From Sternotherus odoratus (Eukaryota; Chordata; Testudines; Kinosternidae), in contig JAVMKO010000021.1 in the NCBI GenBank assembly GCA_032164245.1, forward strand, positions 9,182,285 to 9,246,284: a stretch of 64,000 bases of DNA, read 5' to 3'. Below are positions 21,161 through 33,709 of this stretch, piece by piece (within the stretch, counting starts at the first letter, position 1; each line of letters starts with the position of its first letter). The translations under genes and the position numbers were made by a program. A model generated the notes under the pieces. It did not search any database. It was not told where the DNA came from and saw only the letters and a list, made by a program, of their open reading frames with translations.

Positions 21161-23885
21161 ATTGTCTGTAAAAGAAAGTGGCACAAGAGCAGAACTCAAT
21201 GAAAATTCTGAGTATGCCCTCACGGTCCCTCCCCTTCTCTCCCCCTCCACACCCAGGCTCCCCAGAGACCCTCACACTTTTCAACGTGCTTCCAAGCAAC
21301 CCCCTCTCCTGCACCTCTCACAAGCAGAGAGACCGGAAGAAAGTTTAGTAGCAATTATTTAGTCATCTTTGTGCCTGGACTCACACAGTGCCGGCCCCGA
21401 CTCCACCCCACGGCAAGAGGAGATGCTGCTTCTCTCACAGGGAGAGGAGAACAGAAAGTGGGAAATTAACTCCCTGTGATGGGAGAGACCACAAGCAGCA
21501 GCCAGTACGGGAAGTGCGGGCACTCTTTTACCAAAGCTGTTGCTCTCGGATGATGCTGGATCCCACACGGGGCTACAGAACCCAACCCTGGTCTCAAATG
21601 CCACCAGGAATCACCACCGCTGCCTGGAGGAAGGAACAAAATCCCTACACCTTTAACAAGTGGACGACAGCCATCTTGGTTCCTCACTCTCTCTCCCCCC
21701 CTGCAGGCACATGCCTCATGACCATCCACCCCCTTCTGACTTGAGCCAAAGCGTGACGAAGGGAGGCAGGAGGTGAGAGAGATGAACCCGAGACTCTGGG
21801 GGCAGGAAGAACTGTACCTTCTCTCCTCCGTCTCCTCAAGTACAAGATCCCAGCGATGCCAAGAACGTGACTCAAAACAAAGACCGTGGGCGGAAGAACG
21901 GTCCCATCCAGAAGAGGCATCGTCACCTCTTCCCAACCTGGGGGCCTCCGTCCCGTTTCCACAAGCCCCGGGCTCTGGGTCCGGCTCGAAGTTCCTCTCT
22001 GCTGAGGTTACAGCTGCATGGTTCGAGCATCACAAGGGAAAGGCAGCGAGAGGCAGGCGTGGAGTTCACAGAAAGTCGCCACCCGCGGTAACTACAGAAA
22101 CTTCCTGTTGGTTTACACCAGGCAACTCTCCCTCTTGAGAGCTCCAAAGCCGGCCGCCCTCAACCCCTCCCTAGGCAGGCACAGTTACAGCCCCAGTATC
22201 AGATAAAGCCCTGGATCTCTCCCCACAGGGCTCAGCGAGAGGGAGAGAGAAAGTGACTCAAACATCTTTCCTTGGCATCCACTGGCGTGCTGAAGTGATC
22301 TGACTTCAACCCCCCTTCCAGAGAGGGACGTCATGCTCCTAAATTTCCATGCCTAACCCCATTGGAATGCCTGCTCTCCGCGAACACGGGCCTAGCCAGG
22401 GAAAGAGGAGGGACTCTGCCAGAACAGTGAGCAGCGTCCGTCCGCCTGGGGGATACAGCCTTCACGGCCTGAGGCCTGTCTCAAGTGGCCTGGTCAGAAA
22501 CTCTCTCTGCTCCTGGATCAGAGACTCAAGTTCAAGAGGAGAAAGGGGCAAATAGAGTAGGCTGGGGCCATTCCTCTGACCTCCACGGTACTGCACCTTG
22601 CTTACATCCGCACGCAATTTGGCCCATCGTGTTCCCAAAGCTTTATCTTAAAGATAAGCTCTCTCACGCCGATTGGCTGCAGGACAAACCCGTTCGCTGC
22701 GGCGCTGGGGTCAGCCCTGAACAAGGAGCAGCCGATTCAGAGACGAAGGTAGCGGTTTGGTATCTTTCAAAGACAGTGGAGGAACACTGCACCCTTTGTT
22801 TGTGTCAGCTGCTCCAAGTCACCAGGCAGATTCACCATCTGAAATCGGTGCCGGGCAAGTTACGAGACAGCGCACCATTGTTTCATATCACTTGGTTTGG
22901 AGCCCACTGGAGAGCGCGTGTCTTTTAAGGACATCTCCTGGACATGAACGGGAAACAACCGAGATCTGATCATTTTACTGTCAGGACATCCTGCTCCAAG
23001 CGACAGGAACATAAGCGGTGAAGCAGCTGCAGCTTCACTTGAAGTTCTCTCTCACACGCACACACAAAAATATGAAGTTGGGTAGCCTGGCTCTCCGTTG
23101 TTCCTCACTTCTGCCTACAATTCTCACCCACGTCCATGGGGCCCCTCTCGTCATCCATTATGTAGAAGTGGTGGTGCCTTTCACAGTGCAGGGTTGGACA
23201 ATCAGCTGAGAGAGGAGGACTAACCCTACAGGCTGAACTTTTTAGGAGAGATTTATTGTTTGGAGGCATCATTTGAGTCCATACATTTCCTGCTTAATCT
23301 TGAACATTTGGGACAACTTCAATAACGATACATGAACCAGGGAGGAAAATACAGACCACACCATGCTGATGTTAAACTTCTCCATGAATAAAAATGGGGA
23401 CAGGCCACTTATCCAGATTGGTGGTTAAGCTGCCCAACAGGGAACAGACTGAAAAGAGAGGAAACAGCTGGAAGAAATGTAATCCACAGAGATGGGCCAA
23501 AAAGACTAGAATTTGGGTTTGCAAAACCATATGGGTGGATCAAGGATGTACCAGCAAGGCGAGGTTGCAATCTCAGTTCAGTTTCTTCAAAAACCCCAAA
23601 GTCCCGGGCAGGGCTTCAGATACGAGCTGGGGTTTCCCCCATCTTGGTAACAGAATCTGCGGTGATTCTGGTTCTGCAACACCAGAAGTAGGGTTTAGTC
23701 CGGATCTAGGCTCCATTTTATCTGGACCATGAGAGGCTTAGAGGGAAGAGTGTTTGGACAAAAGGTTCCAGTTTGGATCCATTTCTAATCACTTTGCTTG
23801 GAGCAGCAATGCGGGAGCGAGCACATACAGCCTCATTTTAGCTGTTGTATTAGTCATGGTGCTCCCAGCTACTTTAGTAGTTGAC
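21161..23885. other. unique intronic sequence
   Basis: No recognised repeats or exons. Several long frames on both strands lack any family signature and conflict with each other. Confidence 0.5.
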
Positions 23886-24358
23886 TGTTGCAGGGGGCTT
23901 ATCTCGTTGCCGGGAGAAACGAGGCCTCACACAGGTGGCTAGTTTATTGGAGGGGGCGGCATTTCGTGCTGGGGGGCTTATCTGCCAGCACGGCCGCAAT
24001 ACAAGATGACTGACACACCCGGGCGATGTAGAAGCCCAAGGAGGAAGCCCAACCCAAAGAGGTGTGTCAGCACAGATATACCCATGCTCATTTGCATCTC
24101 ATACATACTCATCTCATTAATAGCAAGCAACAAACTGATTGGTCAGCACTTGTTGGTTACGCAGTCCTGCCTTAGTTTCCCCATTTGGTTTCCCACGCAT
24201 TCATTCTCACACAGACGGGGTAAACACTCATGCAGCTGGGAACTGGTTCCCAAACACACAGATAACAGCAAGGTCATTCTCAGATAATACCACCATTATG
24301 CACTCTCCTGGAGTTGACTTAGAAGCGTAACTGCACTTCCTAGTGATTGCCTGTCACA
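23886..24358 (-). mobile_element. probable solo LTR, second family
   Basis: Plus-strand limits TGTTGCAGGGGG and CCTGTCACA form an imperfect terminal inverted repeat with TG...CA ends. The TTTATT at about 23942 would be AATAAA on the minus strand. Flanks (TTGAC, ATGTC) do not give a convincing TSD. Confidence 0.5.
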
Positions 24359-26020
24359 ATGTCTTCCGGTCCTAACATTGACCATAGCTGGCATTTAACT
24401 GGGTCTCTCTGATGCCCAATTCGCCACGAATGCACCCTGAATATGCAAAATGAGACACATCATTCTGTGCAGAAGTCATTCTGTTAAGAGTTAGTATTTA
24501 ACAATGTCCTACGGTTACTTGAGCTCTCATTTCTCCTTCGCTTTGCACAGGTGCTATTTGGGACGGAGAATCCCAAATAGCCTAACCTCAAGAACAAGCT
24601 GCACATCAAGATCCTATTTCAAAGCCCGATGCCTCAATATTTAAAGTCTCACAGCTTATTCATCTTTGTGAGTACAGGCAAAGAGAATGGAGAGCCCCAA
24701 TTCTGGGATACAGCTCAATTTCCCACCCCCAAGTTGATGATCATACACTCTGACATCCAATTGTTCCAACCTCACTCCAGTAAAGGCACCTTCTCCAAAG
24801 TCTACTGAACACATGACCCTCCAAACAACCAGTTTATTTTCCAAGGTGAATTTTCTATTTAAAACAAAAACAGATTCAGGTTCTAGTCTGAGACGAAACT
24901 TGAAGGAAGCGGTTTGACGACGAAACAGCAGTTGAGCCTCTGAAGAATTTTAGTACTGAAGGGGAAAGCCCTCCCCACCCAATTAGCACGCAAGTCTGTT
25001 CCTTGTAAGCAGGAAACAGTGCACGAAACCACTAACTCAGACTGTTCTTGCCTGCAATTTAATTGAGACAGGAGCTTCTGCTCACTAAGAGCGTGAATTT
25101 AGAGCTTCCACGTGGTCAGAATCTGTCTCAGGTTTGATTCAATCCGCCCAAGTGAGAATGCTGCACACAACTGTTAAACCAAAAGAGCCTCAATTCCATG
25201 TAACAGCCTCAACCAAGGCCAGAGGCCAGCCGGTCCAGGAGTCCTTCAACCTCAAAACCTCACTGCCACAGTCGGCAAAAACATTATTCGGTATTACGCA
25301 GAGTAGCAGCATTTCATTCATCCACCGCAACACAGAGGCGGGGAGACTTGCATGCATTAGATGCTTGGAACTTCCCTGAATCAGAATGTGGCCTCACCTC
25401 CTTCTACCCACTTAACGTGGAGACCCACCATGGGGCAAAGTGCAGGCTCATTCCTGCTGTAGGATGTTTTCTAGAGCTTTGTTCTGTCTGACTTCAACTA
25501 TCCCAAGAGACGGGGCTTCCCCACTCCCAGAGGGACTATTCCACAGTGTCCTTTCTTACAGAGTTGGGTGTTTTAGGAGGAACAACCTGTCCGAAAGTCT
25601 TCCTCATCTTCAGCCTATGTTGTCCCTACGGCTAGTTCTCTGTGCCACCCTAAATAAACCCACTTCCTCCTTGGGGATCCTACACCCACCTCCTACTTCC
25701 AAGGTATTGGGTGTCCCCTTTTCTGTCATAGCCATAGTCCAAATACTGAGATGTTTTGGCCTCTCCAGCATTGCTGTCACCCCCCGCTGGAGGTGGGCAC
25801 GGAACACAGTGCTCATCAAGTCACTGTCCGGATGATGCTGTCAGTCTCTTGGACAGAGGGCGGAGGAAGCAGGAACACAAGAGTCTTCACTTTGACGTAC
25901 ACGATTTAAACATGAATTCGACGGATCCCCTCCATAGTTAAGGCTCAAAATGGGTGCAGGAGCACAGCAGCTGTCCAACGCGACAGGCAGCGTCTGAAAA
26001 CAGCAACACTGATGCATCGG
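24359..26020. other. unique intronic sequence
   Basis: I see no repeat, exon or RNA gene that I can support. Confidence 0.5.
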
Positions 26021-26302
26021 AGGCCTGGGCTACACTAGCAGGGGGGGTTAAAACTAAAGTACCCACCTTAGTTTGACTTACCTGACCATCCCCAGGGCAG
26101 CGGGTCAACCGCAGCAGCTCCCCCATCGACTCCGGAACTCCAGCTCGCCAAGAGGAGTGAGCGGAGTCGACGGGAGCGCGTTCAGAGATCGATTTATCAT
26201 GTCTAGGCGTAATGCGATAAATCGATCCCTGAAACAGTGAACACGACCTGCCGATCCAGCAGGCAGCGTAGCCCTACCCTGAGGGTACGGCTATACTACC
26301 CG
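26021..26302. mobile_element. MITE, GGCCTGGGCTACACTAG type
   Basis: Left end AGGCCTGGGCTACACTAGCA and right end GAGGGTACGGCTATACTACC. Internal GATCGATTTATC and GATAAATCGATCC form an inverted pair. Relatives with the CTACACTA terminus occur at 57943 and 43716. Confidence 0.65.
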
Positions 26303-26305
26303 GCA

Positions 26306-26432
26306 TGGATCTGACGAAGTGGGTATTCACCCACGAAAGCTTAGGCTCCAATACCTCTGTTAGGCTATAAGGTAACACAGGACTCTGTCGCTTTTGCAGA
26401 TCCAGACTAACCCGGCTACCCCTCTGATACTG
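26306..26432 (+). mobile_element. Penelope-like 3' tail fragment
   Basis: GATCTGACGAAGTGGGTATT, CACCCACGAAAGCTTAGGCT and CCAGACTAACCCGGCTACCC show the core and outer tail. No coding portion. Confidence 0.9.
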
Positions 26433-28421
26433 GACACAAATGTTATGAGACTCCCATGAAAACGGTGAGAACGGGCCGCGCTGGCTTAGAACTGAGAAAG
26501 GAAAGCAGAGCGCGGCACAAATAGAAAGTTGGGGAAGGACCAGGTGGCGAGGAAGAGAAAGGGAAAGATGGAGGAGGGAATAAGAGAGAAAAGGACAATA
26601 GCAGCAGCAATAAGGTAACGGAGGCAGGGAGTAAAGGAGGGAGGAGGCAGCCGGCTGCAGGGAGGGAGAGTTCTGACTCTGCTGTGGTGTATAATTAACT
26701 GCTCCAGGGATGTAGACAACACAGTAAAAGTAGATACTGTGTGCTGTGCCACCCCGTCACTCCCAGCTCCCCTGCGGGCCCTGCCACCCGAGCAGAGATG
26801 GCATTGAGCAAGCACAACAACAGAGGGCACAGAAGGGCAGCGGTTTACGTCCGAGATCCTCCTGGATCCTCTAGCCACGCAGAGGGCAGAGCGCCTACGT
26901 TTCTGGAACGGCCCAACTATCTCAGCCCGCCGCACCCCCTTGGGAACAGCCAGGCCAGACGTGAAAGAGACCGGCTGATTGAGCAGCCAATCGGGTTTCA
27001 GAGGGAGGACCCGCCGTGGCAGACATATCAGTCGATGCGAACATTTAATCTGCTAACCCCTCGTGTCCTTTATTTGGAGCCTGCAGCAAGTCGTCTGCCT
27101 CAGCTGAGCCATGTCCAGGGCAGGCCCTTCCAGCCGGCACGTGAGGGGTAGCGCGGCGCAAAGGAATGATTTATACCCTTAAGGGGGCAGTGCACTCGTC
27201 TGCCAACTCTGGAGCTCGGGACAATGCTGGTGATCGGGAGCAGGGCCGTCTGGAGCGGGCGTATCGCTGGGGCTGAGTGAACGGACCAGAGTGCACTTAA
27301 TTCCTCTCCATTTAACTCCATTTCCTTTCTCTCTTTTAATAAAATAAAAATATCGACGGCGTTCAGCGCAAGCGAGTTTCAGGCATTTTCTGGCTGTTGC
27401 GGGAAACCCATAACGGGCCTCAATTCATCCGGCTGAGGGTGACGCATCTGGACAAGGACCACGCGGGAAATACTGGGAAGTCGCCGAAAACTTATCTTCC
27501 CCTCGGCTGTCACAGACTATCAGACGCTCTGCAGCGAGTCAGCTCAAGGGGGCTCCGGAAACACCCGCCGGGCCCTATTCAGAGCCCGGCATCGCTCAGA
27601 CGGTAGCAGTGATAGGAACCATGCCAGACCGCCCAGCCATGGAAACCATTCTACGCACACAAAAACAGACAGCTAATTTTAGGTGCCTTCACCGCGGCTT
27701 CTCAGGCCGCGACGGCAGTCGTTCTACTGGAAAGGAAATGGATGGGGGAAGAACGTGCATCTTAGAATTAAAGAACCCAAGGAGAGGCGAGAGAGAGACG
27801 TTTACTCCACACAGGGGAGTATTCTGCGCTTACAGCGTTGTCTAAAACAGGCCCAGACTATGCTCCAAATGCAAACCAACCCAGGAGTCACAGCTGGGTC
27901 CTGTGCTTCTCTGTAGGGCTGGCAGCTTATATTATACCCTGCACCTCCCTTCTCAGAGGCAGGACACCATCTCGCCCATAGAACCAACATTAACACGTGC
28001 GGGGCCCTTCCTACCACGGCCTCTCCTCCAGCTCCCCCTTCTCTCCCCTGTTGTAGCCCTTCTCCCTGGGGATTTTCAAGCCTCACCTGCAACATGTCTC
28101 TTTTCTCCATGTACAGTCTCTTAATTTCTCCCTCTGCTAGTGCTAGGTGGAGTATTCGATCTTATACAGTGTTCTTCTGCAGCTATTGGCTCGGTTCCCG
28201 AATTCTGTCATGATCCACATCCGGAATGCATTGTGATTAATCCAAAACCAATCCTACTCTGCCCGAAAATACCGCCTTTCATCAGGGAACCTCGGCACGC
28301 TTCACCAGTCCCACTCTGTCCCAAAGGCAGCCGGGGCTGGACTTTTAAGGAGGAAATGCACCCCACAAGCACAAACTACCCCCACCACCGCCCCAGCTGC
28401 TGTTTGTGCTTTTCATCCCTA
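26433..28421. other. unique sequence, partly CpG-rich
   Basis: About 27130-27620 is richer in CpG than its surroundings, but no first exon with a phase-1 donor on the minus strand is apparent. The rest is unremarkable. Confidence 0.4.
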
Positions 28422-28558
28422 CCCTGTTTCCCCGAAAGTAAGACATCCCCCAAAAATAAGACGTACTTCAAGTTTTGCCTCTCGCTGTAATATAATGTAA
28501 TGTAATTTTGGGAGCAAAAATTAATATAAGACACTGTCTTATTTTCGGGGAAACACGG
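28422..28558. mobile_element. 137-bp TA-flanked MITE (mariner-like), copy 2
   Basis: Same family and orientation as 15166-15302; TA at 28420-28421 and 28559-28560. Ends CCCTGTTTCCCCGAAAGTAA and TTATTTTCGGGGAAACACGG. Confidence 0.85.
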
Positions 28559-28560
28559 TA

Positions 28561-28720
28561 GCTCTCAGAGTGCTTTACAAAGGAAGACAGTCTCACTCTC
28601 CCCATTGTATAGATGGGGAAACTGAGCCACCGCCCAGTGAAGTGGCTTGCTCAGCCAGGAAAAGAACTCAGGAATCCTAAGCCCCAGTTCAGTGTTTTAT
28701 CTACTGCACGACACTGTCTC
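28561..28720 (-). repeat. MIR-like SINE
   Basis: GTATAGATGGGGAAACTGAG, CCAGTGAAGTGGCTTGCTCA and the tail TTTTATCTACTGCACGACAC. Confidence 0.8.
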
Positions 28721-28929
28721 CCATCCATCCCCTATGGACCGGGGCTTGAATCAATGCCCAGTGAAGTCAACGGGAGCATTTCCGTTCATTTCAATGGGCT
28801 TTGGATCAGGTCCTAACAACAGCCCAGTGGGGACGCTCCCAGCCGAGGGCCCTGTCTGATGCACAAGCACAAGACACACCCATTTCCCGCTCTGCCCTGC
28901 TGCACAGGGTTCAACAGAGCAGCCATTCC

Positions 28930-29060
28930 AGGTAAAGGTTGCTTTGCCCCCATTTTACAGAAGGAATAACTGAGGCACAGAAAGGTGAAGAGACTTGTCC
29001 GAGGCCACACGCTGAGGCAGCGGCAGAGATGGGAACAGAGCACCAGAGTCCCCCCTCGCC
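28930..29060 (-). repeat. MIR-like SINE
   Basis: CATTTTACAGAAGGAATAAC TGAGGCACAG then AGAGACTTGTCCGAGGCCAC and GGGAACAGAGCACCAG. Confidence 0.85.
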
Positions 29061-29539
29061 GCCGTCACCACCAGCCCATGCAGCGTGTCGGATGGATAAC
29101 AACGACGCTCTCCTGGGTTTCTGACGTCCGTGTTTCTGATCCCTAGGCACTTCCCCAATGGGAGGCACTTGGAGCTCATAGCAGGGGATGAGGACAGTCC
29201 AGTTACCTGCCACCTTATCCCTGCCTCACAGTGCCGCCTATCGGGAGAGACTGGGACAGCTGACCGGGTATCCCAGGCTTCAGCCATCACTGGACTGGAA
29301 GATTCAAACTGGGGACAATTAGCAATCTCTACCGGTAGGTGCCCTGTTCAGACTAATTTTCCTTCCGGCCCCCATCATCCCTCCGGCCTCCCCTTCCCAG
29401 CACATCCACGCCACAAGACGGCAGCACTGCTGACTGCACGGGGAACCGCACGTTACAACGCTGCCATCCCATCCCCTCTCGGTCTATGCAAGAGCTGGTC
29501 CCCCCCCCTCCCCCCCAGCACAGCTTCCTCGGCGCCCTC

Positions 29540-29572
<33 letters not shown>

Positions 29573-32120
29573 CAGGCAACCAAAAGCCTCCCCCTTCCAC
29601 AGAACAATCCCCTGCCCTAATGCAGTCTTTCCATTCCAGAGCAGAGTCATGCCCTGGCCCAGGCCTGTCTGCGTGCGGCTCCGGCCAAGTCTTCCCCCTT
29701 TACTGGTGTTTTCCTGGTGACTAATGCTTCCCCCTCGCCACCCCGCAGCAGCTGCCGGCTTACACCGCATCACATCCCCTTATAGGACTTGGGAAGCCGC
29801 CCGCCAGCAACTCAAAGCAACCAGACAGCAATCGCCACCCTGAAAAAACAGGGGCTCTGCTCCCGGCCCCGCACACAGAGCAGGGGCAGATGTTCCACAA
29901 TCCCTAAGCCACCCTGCCCACCTTTCTCCATGTAAACGGGATGACCCCAGGAGCCAGGGCTGCTGTAATGAGGGTCTACATACTCCCCCCCCCGAGCCCA
30001 GGGCTGCTGTAATGAGGGTCTACATACTCCCCCCCGCCCCCTGAGCCCAGGGCAGCTGTAATGAGCTCTCGCCATAAAACATCTTCTTTACTGCAAGCGG
30101 TTGGTTGCCTGTGGCTGCAGTGGACTCACTTCCTGCCACATGGGGAAGGGACTCAGGTGCATTCTCAGCCCAAGGCAGCTGCGGCAGGTTCCCTCCCAAT
30201 CTAGCGTCAGGCACAGGAAGTGACCCCCTGCCTGAGGGGCGCAGGAGCCCCGGGTTCTATCCCCCTACCTAGCATGTTGCACAGGAAGGGATGTAAATAA
30301 ATGTATATTACTGAAGTCCAGCAAGGGATCCCAGTGCTCAGTGCAGTCCCTCCCACGGCCGCCGGATGGCGCCGCAGAAACACCAAACACCAAAGCATCC
30401 CTGATTCAGGGAAACCGTCAGACAACAAACAGCTCCGGCTTCTGGATGGCGACAAGAGGGAACAGAACTAGCAGAGAAGCCAAACGATTCAGCCTAGTTT
30501 CCAGTTCTGACACATTTGCACAATGGCTGGCGCCTGGCTAGCAGCGGAGCTGCATATTCAATGGCGGGAGGTGGACAGAAAACCCCACCAAAGACGAGCA
30601 AGGGGCTGCAGTACAGAACCAGCCCCCCGTTACTCCGGTAACCCCGACCCCCAGCTCTCGAGCTCCATTCCGCAGCACCCTGGGAACACAATGGCCCTTT
30701 TCAATAAGCACAACCAGTCGGGACGATAGAAAAAGGCTCCATCTCCTCCGGCGTATCACGCTGAACAGAAAAGCAGCCACGAATACACCAGGGAAATGCT
30801 TGTCCCTCGGCCGGGGAAGGCAGCGATGATACTGATGCGGCTGTGTTTCACTACACCGAACAATGGAGAGCAAGCGCACACAGCTGAGTCATTCCACTGC
30901 TTGCCCAGAGACCACTCGCTTCACCGTTCACTCGGCGAGGGGGCCGTTTAAGCAAAATCATCTGACACGGGGTGTCGTGTTTTGCAAAAGCCCGGGCCTC
31001 CAGCAAACACCACAATGGCTCCTGCTCCCCCCCACCGGAGCTACTGGGAATCCCTGCAACCAGTCCCCTGGGTCTGCACTCCTTCCTGTTTCATTCCAGG
31101 AAGCCGGCCTGGGCCGTGGGCAGGCGCTGAACAATGAGCCATCAGCACAAGGGCAGAATCCAGCTCATGTCTCCTGACTGACTCAGCTCTCCTCTGGCAT
31201 CCTTTCCACACACCCCCAGGCCTTTTTTTAGTCTTGACCCTGCAGTGGTGCTGACTGAAGATGTAACTCGTGACTGTCTGGACAGAACGGCAAGATCTGG
31301 AGACACCAGCATGCTGCCCATCCGTAAAGAGCCTCTTTTCTCTCCCCGGACAGCTCTCTCGCCTGGCGGGTTTGGGGCATTTTGAGAGTCGCTGCCATTT
31401 TACGGCGGCCGGTCAGAACCGCCAAGGGGCCCAGGATGGAAGAGGCCATGTGAGATCAGGAATGCTCAGCTCACCCCGAAAGAGCGACCACAGTTCACTT
31501 CCCAGACGCCTTCCCGCTGGAAGTGAGCAAGGGCCAAGTCAACCCTGAGAAACCCTGGGGCAGTTGCCTTTTCGGGGCGCATTCCGAGGCCACTGGACTG
31601 AAGCACACGCCTTAAACAGGCACAGGGGGGAAAAAAATCTCTGCATACCCCGTAACTCGCCCCGTAACATGGCGACCCGAGCACCGGACCCATTCCAGAA
31701 CTCCGACACCTTCACTAGGAAAAGCCCTGGAATCTGATCTCTTCCCTGCATGACTGCACCTCTCCACTCCTGTAGACTTCATCCTCAGGCAGACCCGTAA
31801 CCCACCTACCCTCCCGCCCCCAGCGTTTCTAATGAGCACTGTGGGAATGAGGAAGGAAGCCCAGCCAGCTGACTGAGGTGCCAGACTCAATTGGGATCTG
31901 CTTTATCCCCAGGGCCAGGCGCCCCCTGCCACGGCCCAGGGAGTGATGCTGAGGGGAGCAGCCCTGGACCAGAGCTGATATCTCAGTAGACTGCAGGAAC
32001 TAAACCTGAGCAAAGGCAAACACCGCACCTTCACGGCAACTGTCATTAGAAACAGGTAAACACTGGTGGAGCTAGCAAGACAAAGAGACACCCCCATGAT
32101 CAAGAGACTAAGCACCCTTG
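29061..32120. other. unique and simple-repeat sequence
   Basis: Contains a (GA)n run at about 29540-29568 and a tandem duplication near 29945-30065, but no recognised exon. Confidence 0.45.
29945..30065. repeat. tandem duplication, about 55-bp unit
   Basis: GCTGCTGTAATGAGGGTCTA CATACTCCCCCC occurs twice, with a third partial GGCAGCTGTAATGAG. Confidence 0.9.
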
Positions 32121-32125
32121 GAAAG

Positions 32126-32127
<2 letters not shown>

Positions 32128-32157
<30 letters not shown>

Positions 32158-32184
32158 CATCTGGCACACACACAGGCTCTCTCT

Positions 32185-32222
<38 letters not shown>
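32128..32222. repeat. interrupted (CA)n microsatellite
   Basis: Two CA runs separated by AACCATCTGG and GGCTCTCTCTGA. Confidence 0.95.
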
Positions 32223-32224
<2 letters not shown>

Positions 32225-32920
32225 ACACCCTCCTGCAAGCAGAGACAGGACTGTGAGCCGTTCCAAGGCACACCAGCCCTCACCTCCCCGGCGCACCCCT
32301 ACCAGGAGTTATAGGAATGAAAATGAAGAGAACAAAGCTGACATTCCCTCTGATCTACGCTGTTAAACGGGAGATGAGCAGACCCTGACTAGCGCTTCCC
32401 TTGAGGCCTGCTACTCTGGCAACTACCCACCAGTGCATTCCCTTTGAAATTCCTTTTACTGCAGGTGAATCACCAATTCCTACATGCACAGACAGAAATT
32501 CTGCCTTCCTCCACGTATGTCACCACCCAACAAACATGATGGCAAGAGCGCAAAGGAGCTAGGTGTGGCCTAGCTTTGATTCCAGATGCATTCTCCCGGC
32601 AGCCTGGAACAAACACCTAACAAACACGTTTGCTACCCCCAGTTCTGGCCAAGGGACAGCACCAACACTGAGGCACTTGTGTCCTTAAGGTGCCAGGGAC
32701 CACCCTGTGGTGCAGACCTGCTCTGAGCCATGTTAGATGACAGAGTGCCGAATACCTGGAGGTCTGGCCATGCTGGCATTCTCCCCATCGCTACAACTGC
32801 CTGAGCCAAAGCTACAGGTAGCAAAGCATATTTTAAGGGGGTGGGGTATGGGTGAAAGTAAAATACAGCTCTTACCAGTTTACTGGGCCCTCTAGAAGGG
32901 GAGGGGCCTCAGATGGAAGG

Positions 32921-33704
32921 TGTGACGAAGTGGGAGTACTGTGTGTGTGTGCCTCAGTTTCCCCTATGCATTTCTTGGGCCTCTATGTGGAGGGAAAGGA
33001 ACAGGGAAAGGAATGTGAAGGTGAAGCTGTAACCTGGCCCTAAGTGGGGGAGGGAGGTCAGCTGAATCTGTTGGAGGGAGGTCAGGTGATACCTGAAGCC
33101 CGGGAAACCAGACAAAGGAACTAAGGAGAGCAGGAAGTGGCTAGAGGGAGTGGTCAGTCGGGGTCTGGGTCTAGCTGGGAGAGGGAGAGAAGCCATCTTC
33201 TCGCTCTCTAGCCCCAGGATGGATCCAGCGGAGGGCTCACGCTCGCTGGCTGCATGGTCTGTGTTGGACCAGATGGAAGTCATCGAATAAACCTGGGGAG
33301 GAAGCAGGAGCCCAGAATCTGGGTCTCACCTCCTGGCATCCCCCAGAAAGGCCTGACTGAGGGACCCTGTTGAGACTGAGAAGCTGTGAGTTGGATGGTG
33401 TTCCTAACATCTCAAATAAACCGTCTATTCTGCTGGCTGGCTGAGAGTCACGTTTGACTGGATTTGGGGTGCAGAACCCATGGGCTCCCCCAGGACCCCG
33501 CCCAGGCGGGCTTGCTGGGGGAAGCACACGGAGGGGCAGAAGGTGCTGAATGCTCCGAGGTCAGACCCAGGAAGGTGGAAGTGGGGACCCCTGAAGCTCC
33601 TGGCCTGGGAAACAGGCTGTGTACGGAGAAGGGGCCCTCCACCCGGAGTCCGGTCTGGCTTCCTAGGGAGCGGTTCCAGTCCATCGCCCGGGCGCTCCGT
33701 GACA
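32921..33704 (+). mobile_element. solo LTR, family A, 5-bp TSD GAAGG
   Basis: Plus orientation: starts TGTGACGAAGTGGGAGTACT and ends GGCGCTCCGTGACA. GAAGG is duplicated at 32916-32920 and 33705-33709. It is about 110-130 bp longer than its relatives because of extra sequence between two AATAAAC sites (about 33285 and 33415). The U5 portion (GCTGGCTGAGAGTCACGTTT) matches the 20.5 and 39.7 kb copies. Confidence 0.9.
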
Positions 33705-33709
33705 GAAGG

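Noticed and set aside
29537..29570. CRISPR-like or structured array at the GA run
   Set aside because: Plain dinucleotide microsatellite; no repeat-spacer pattern anywhere in the window.
32903..33283. Frames across the solo LTR
   Set aside because: LTR sequence is noncoding; similar frames recur only because the family recurs.
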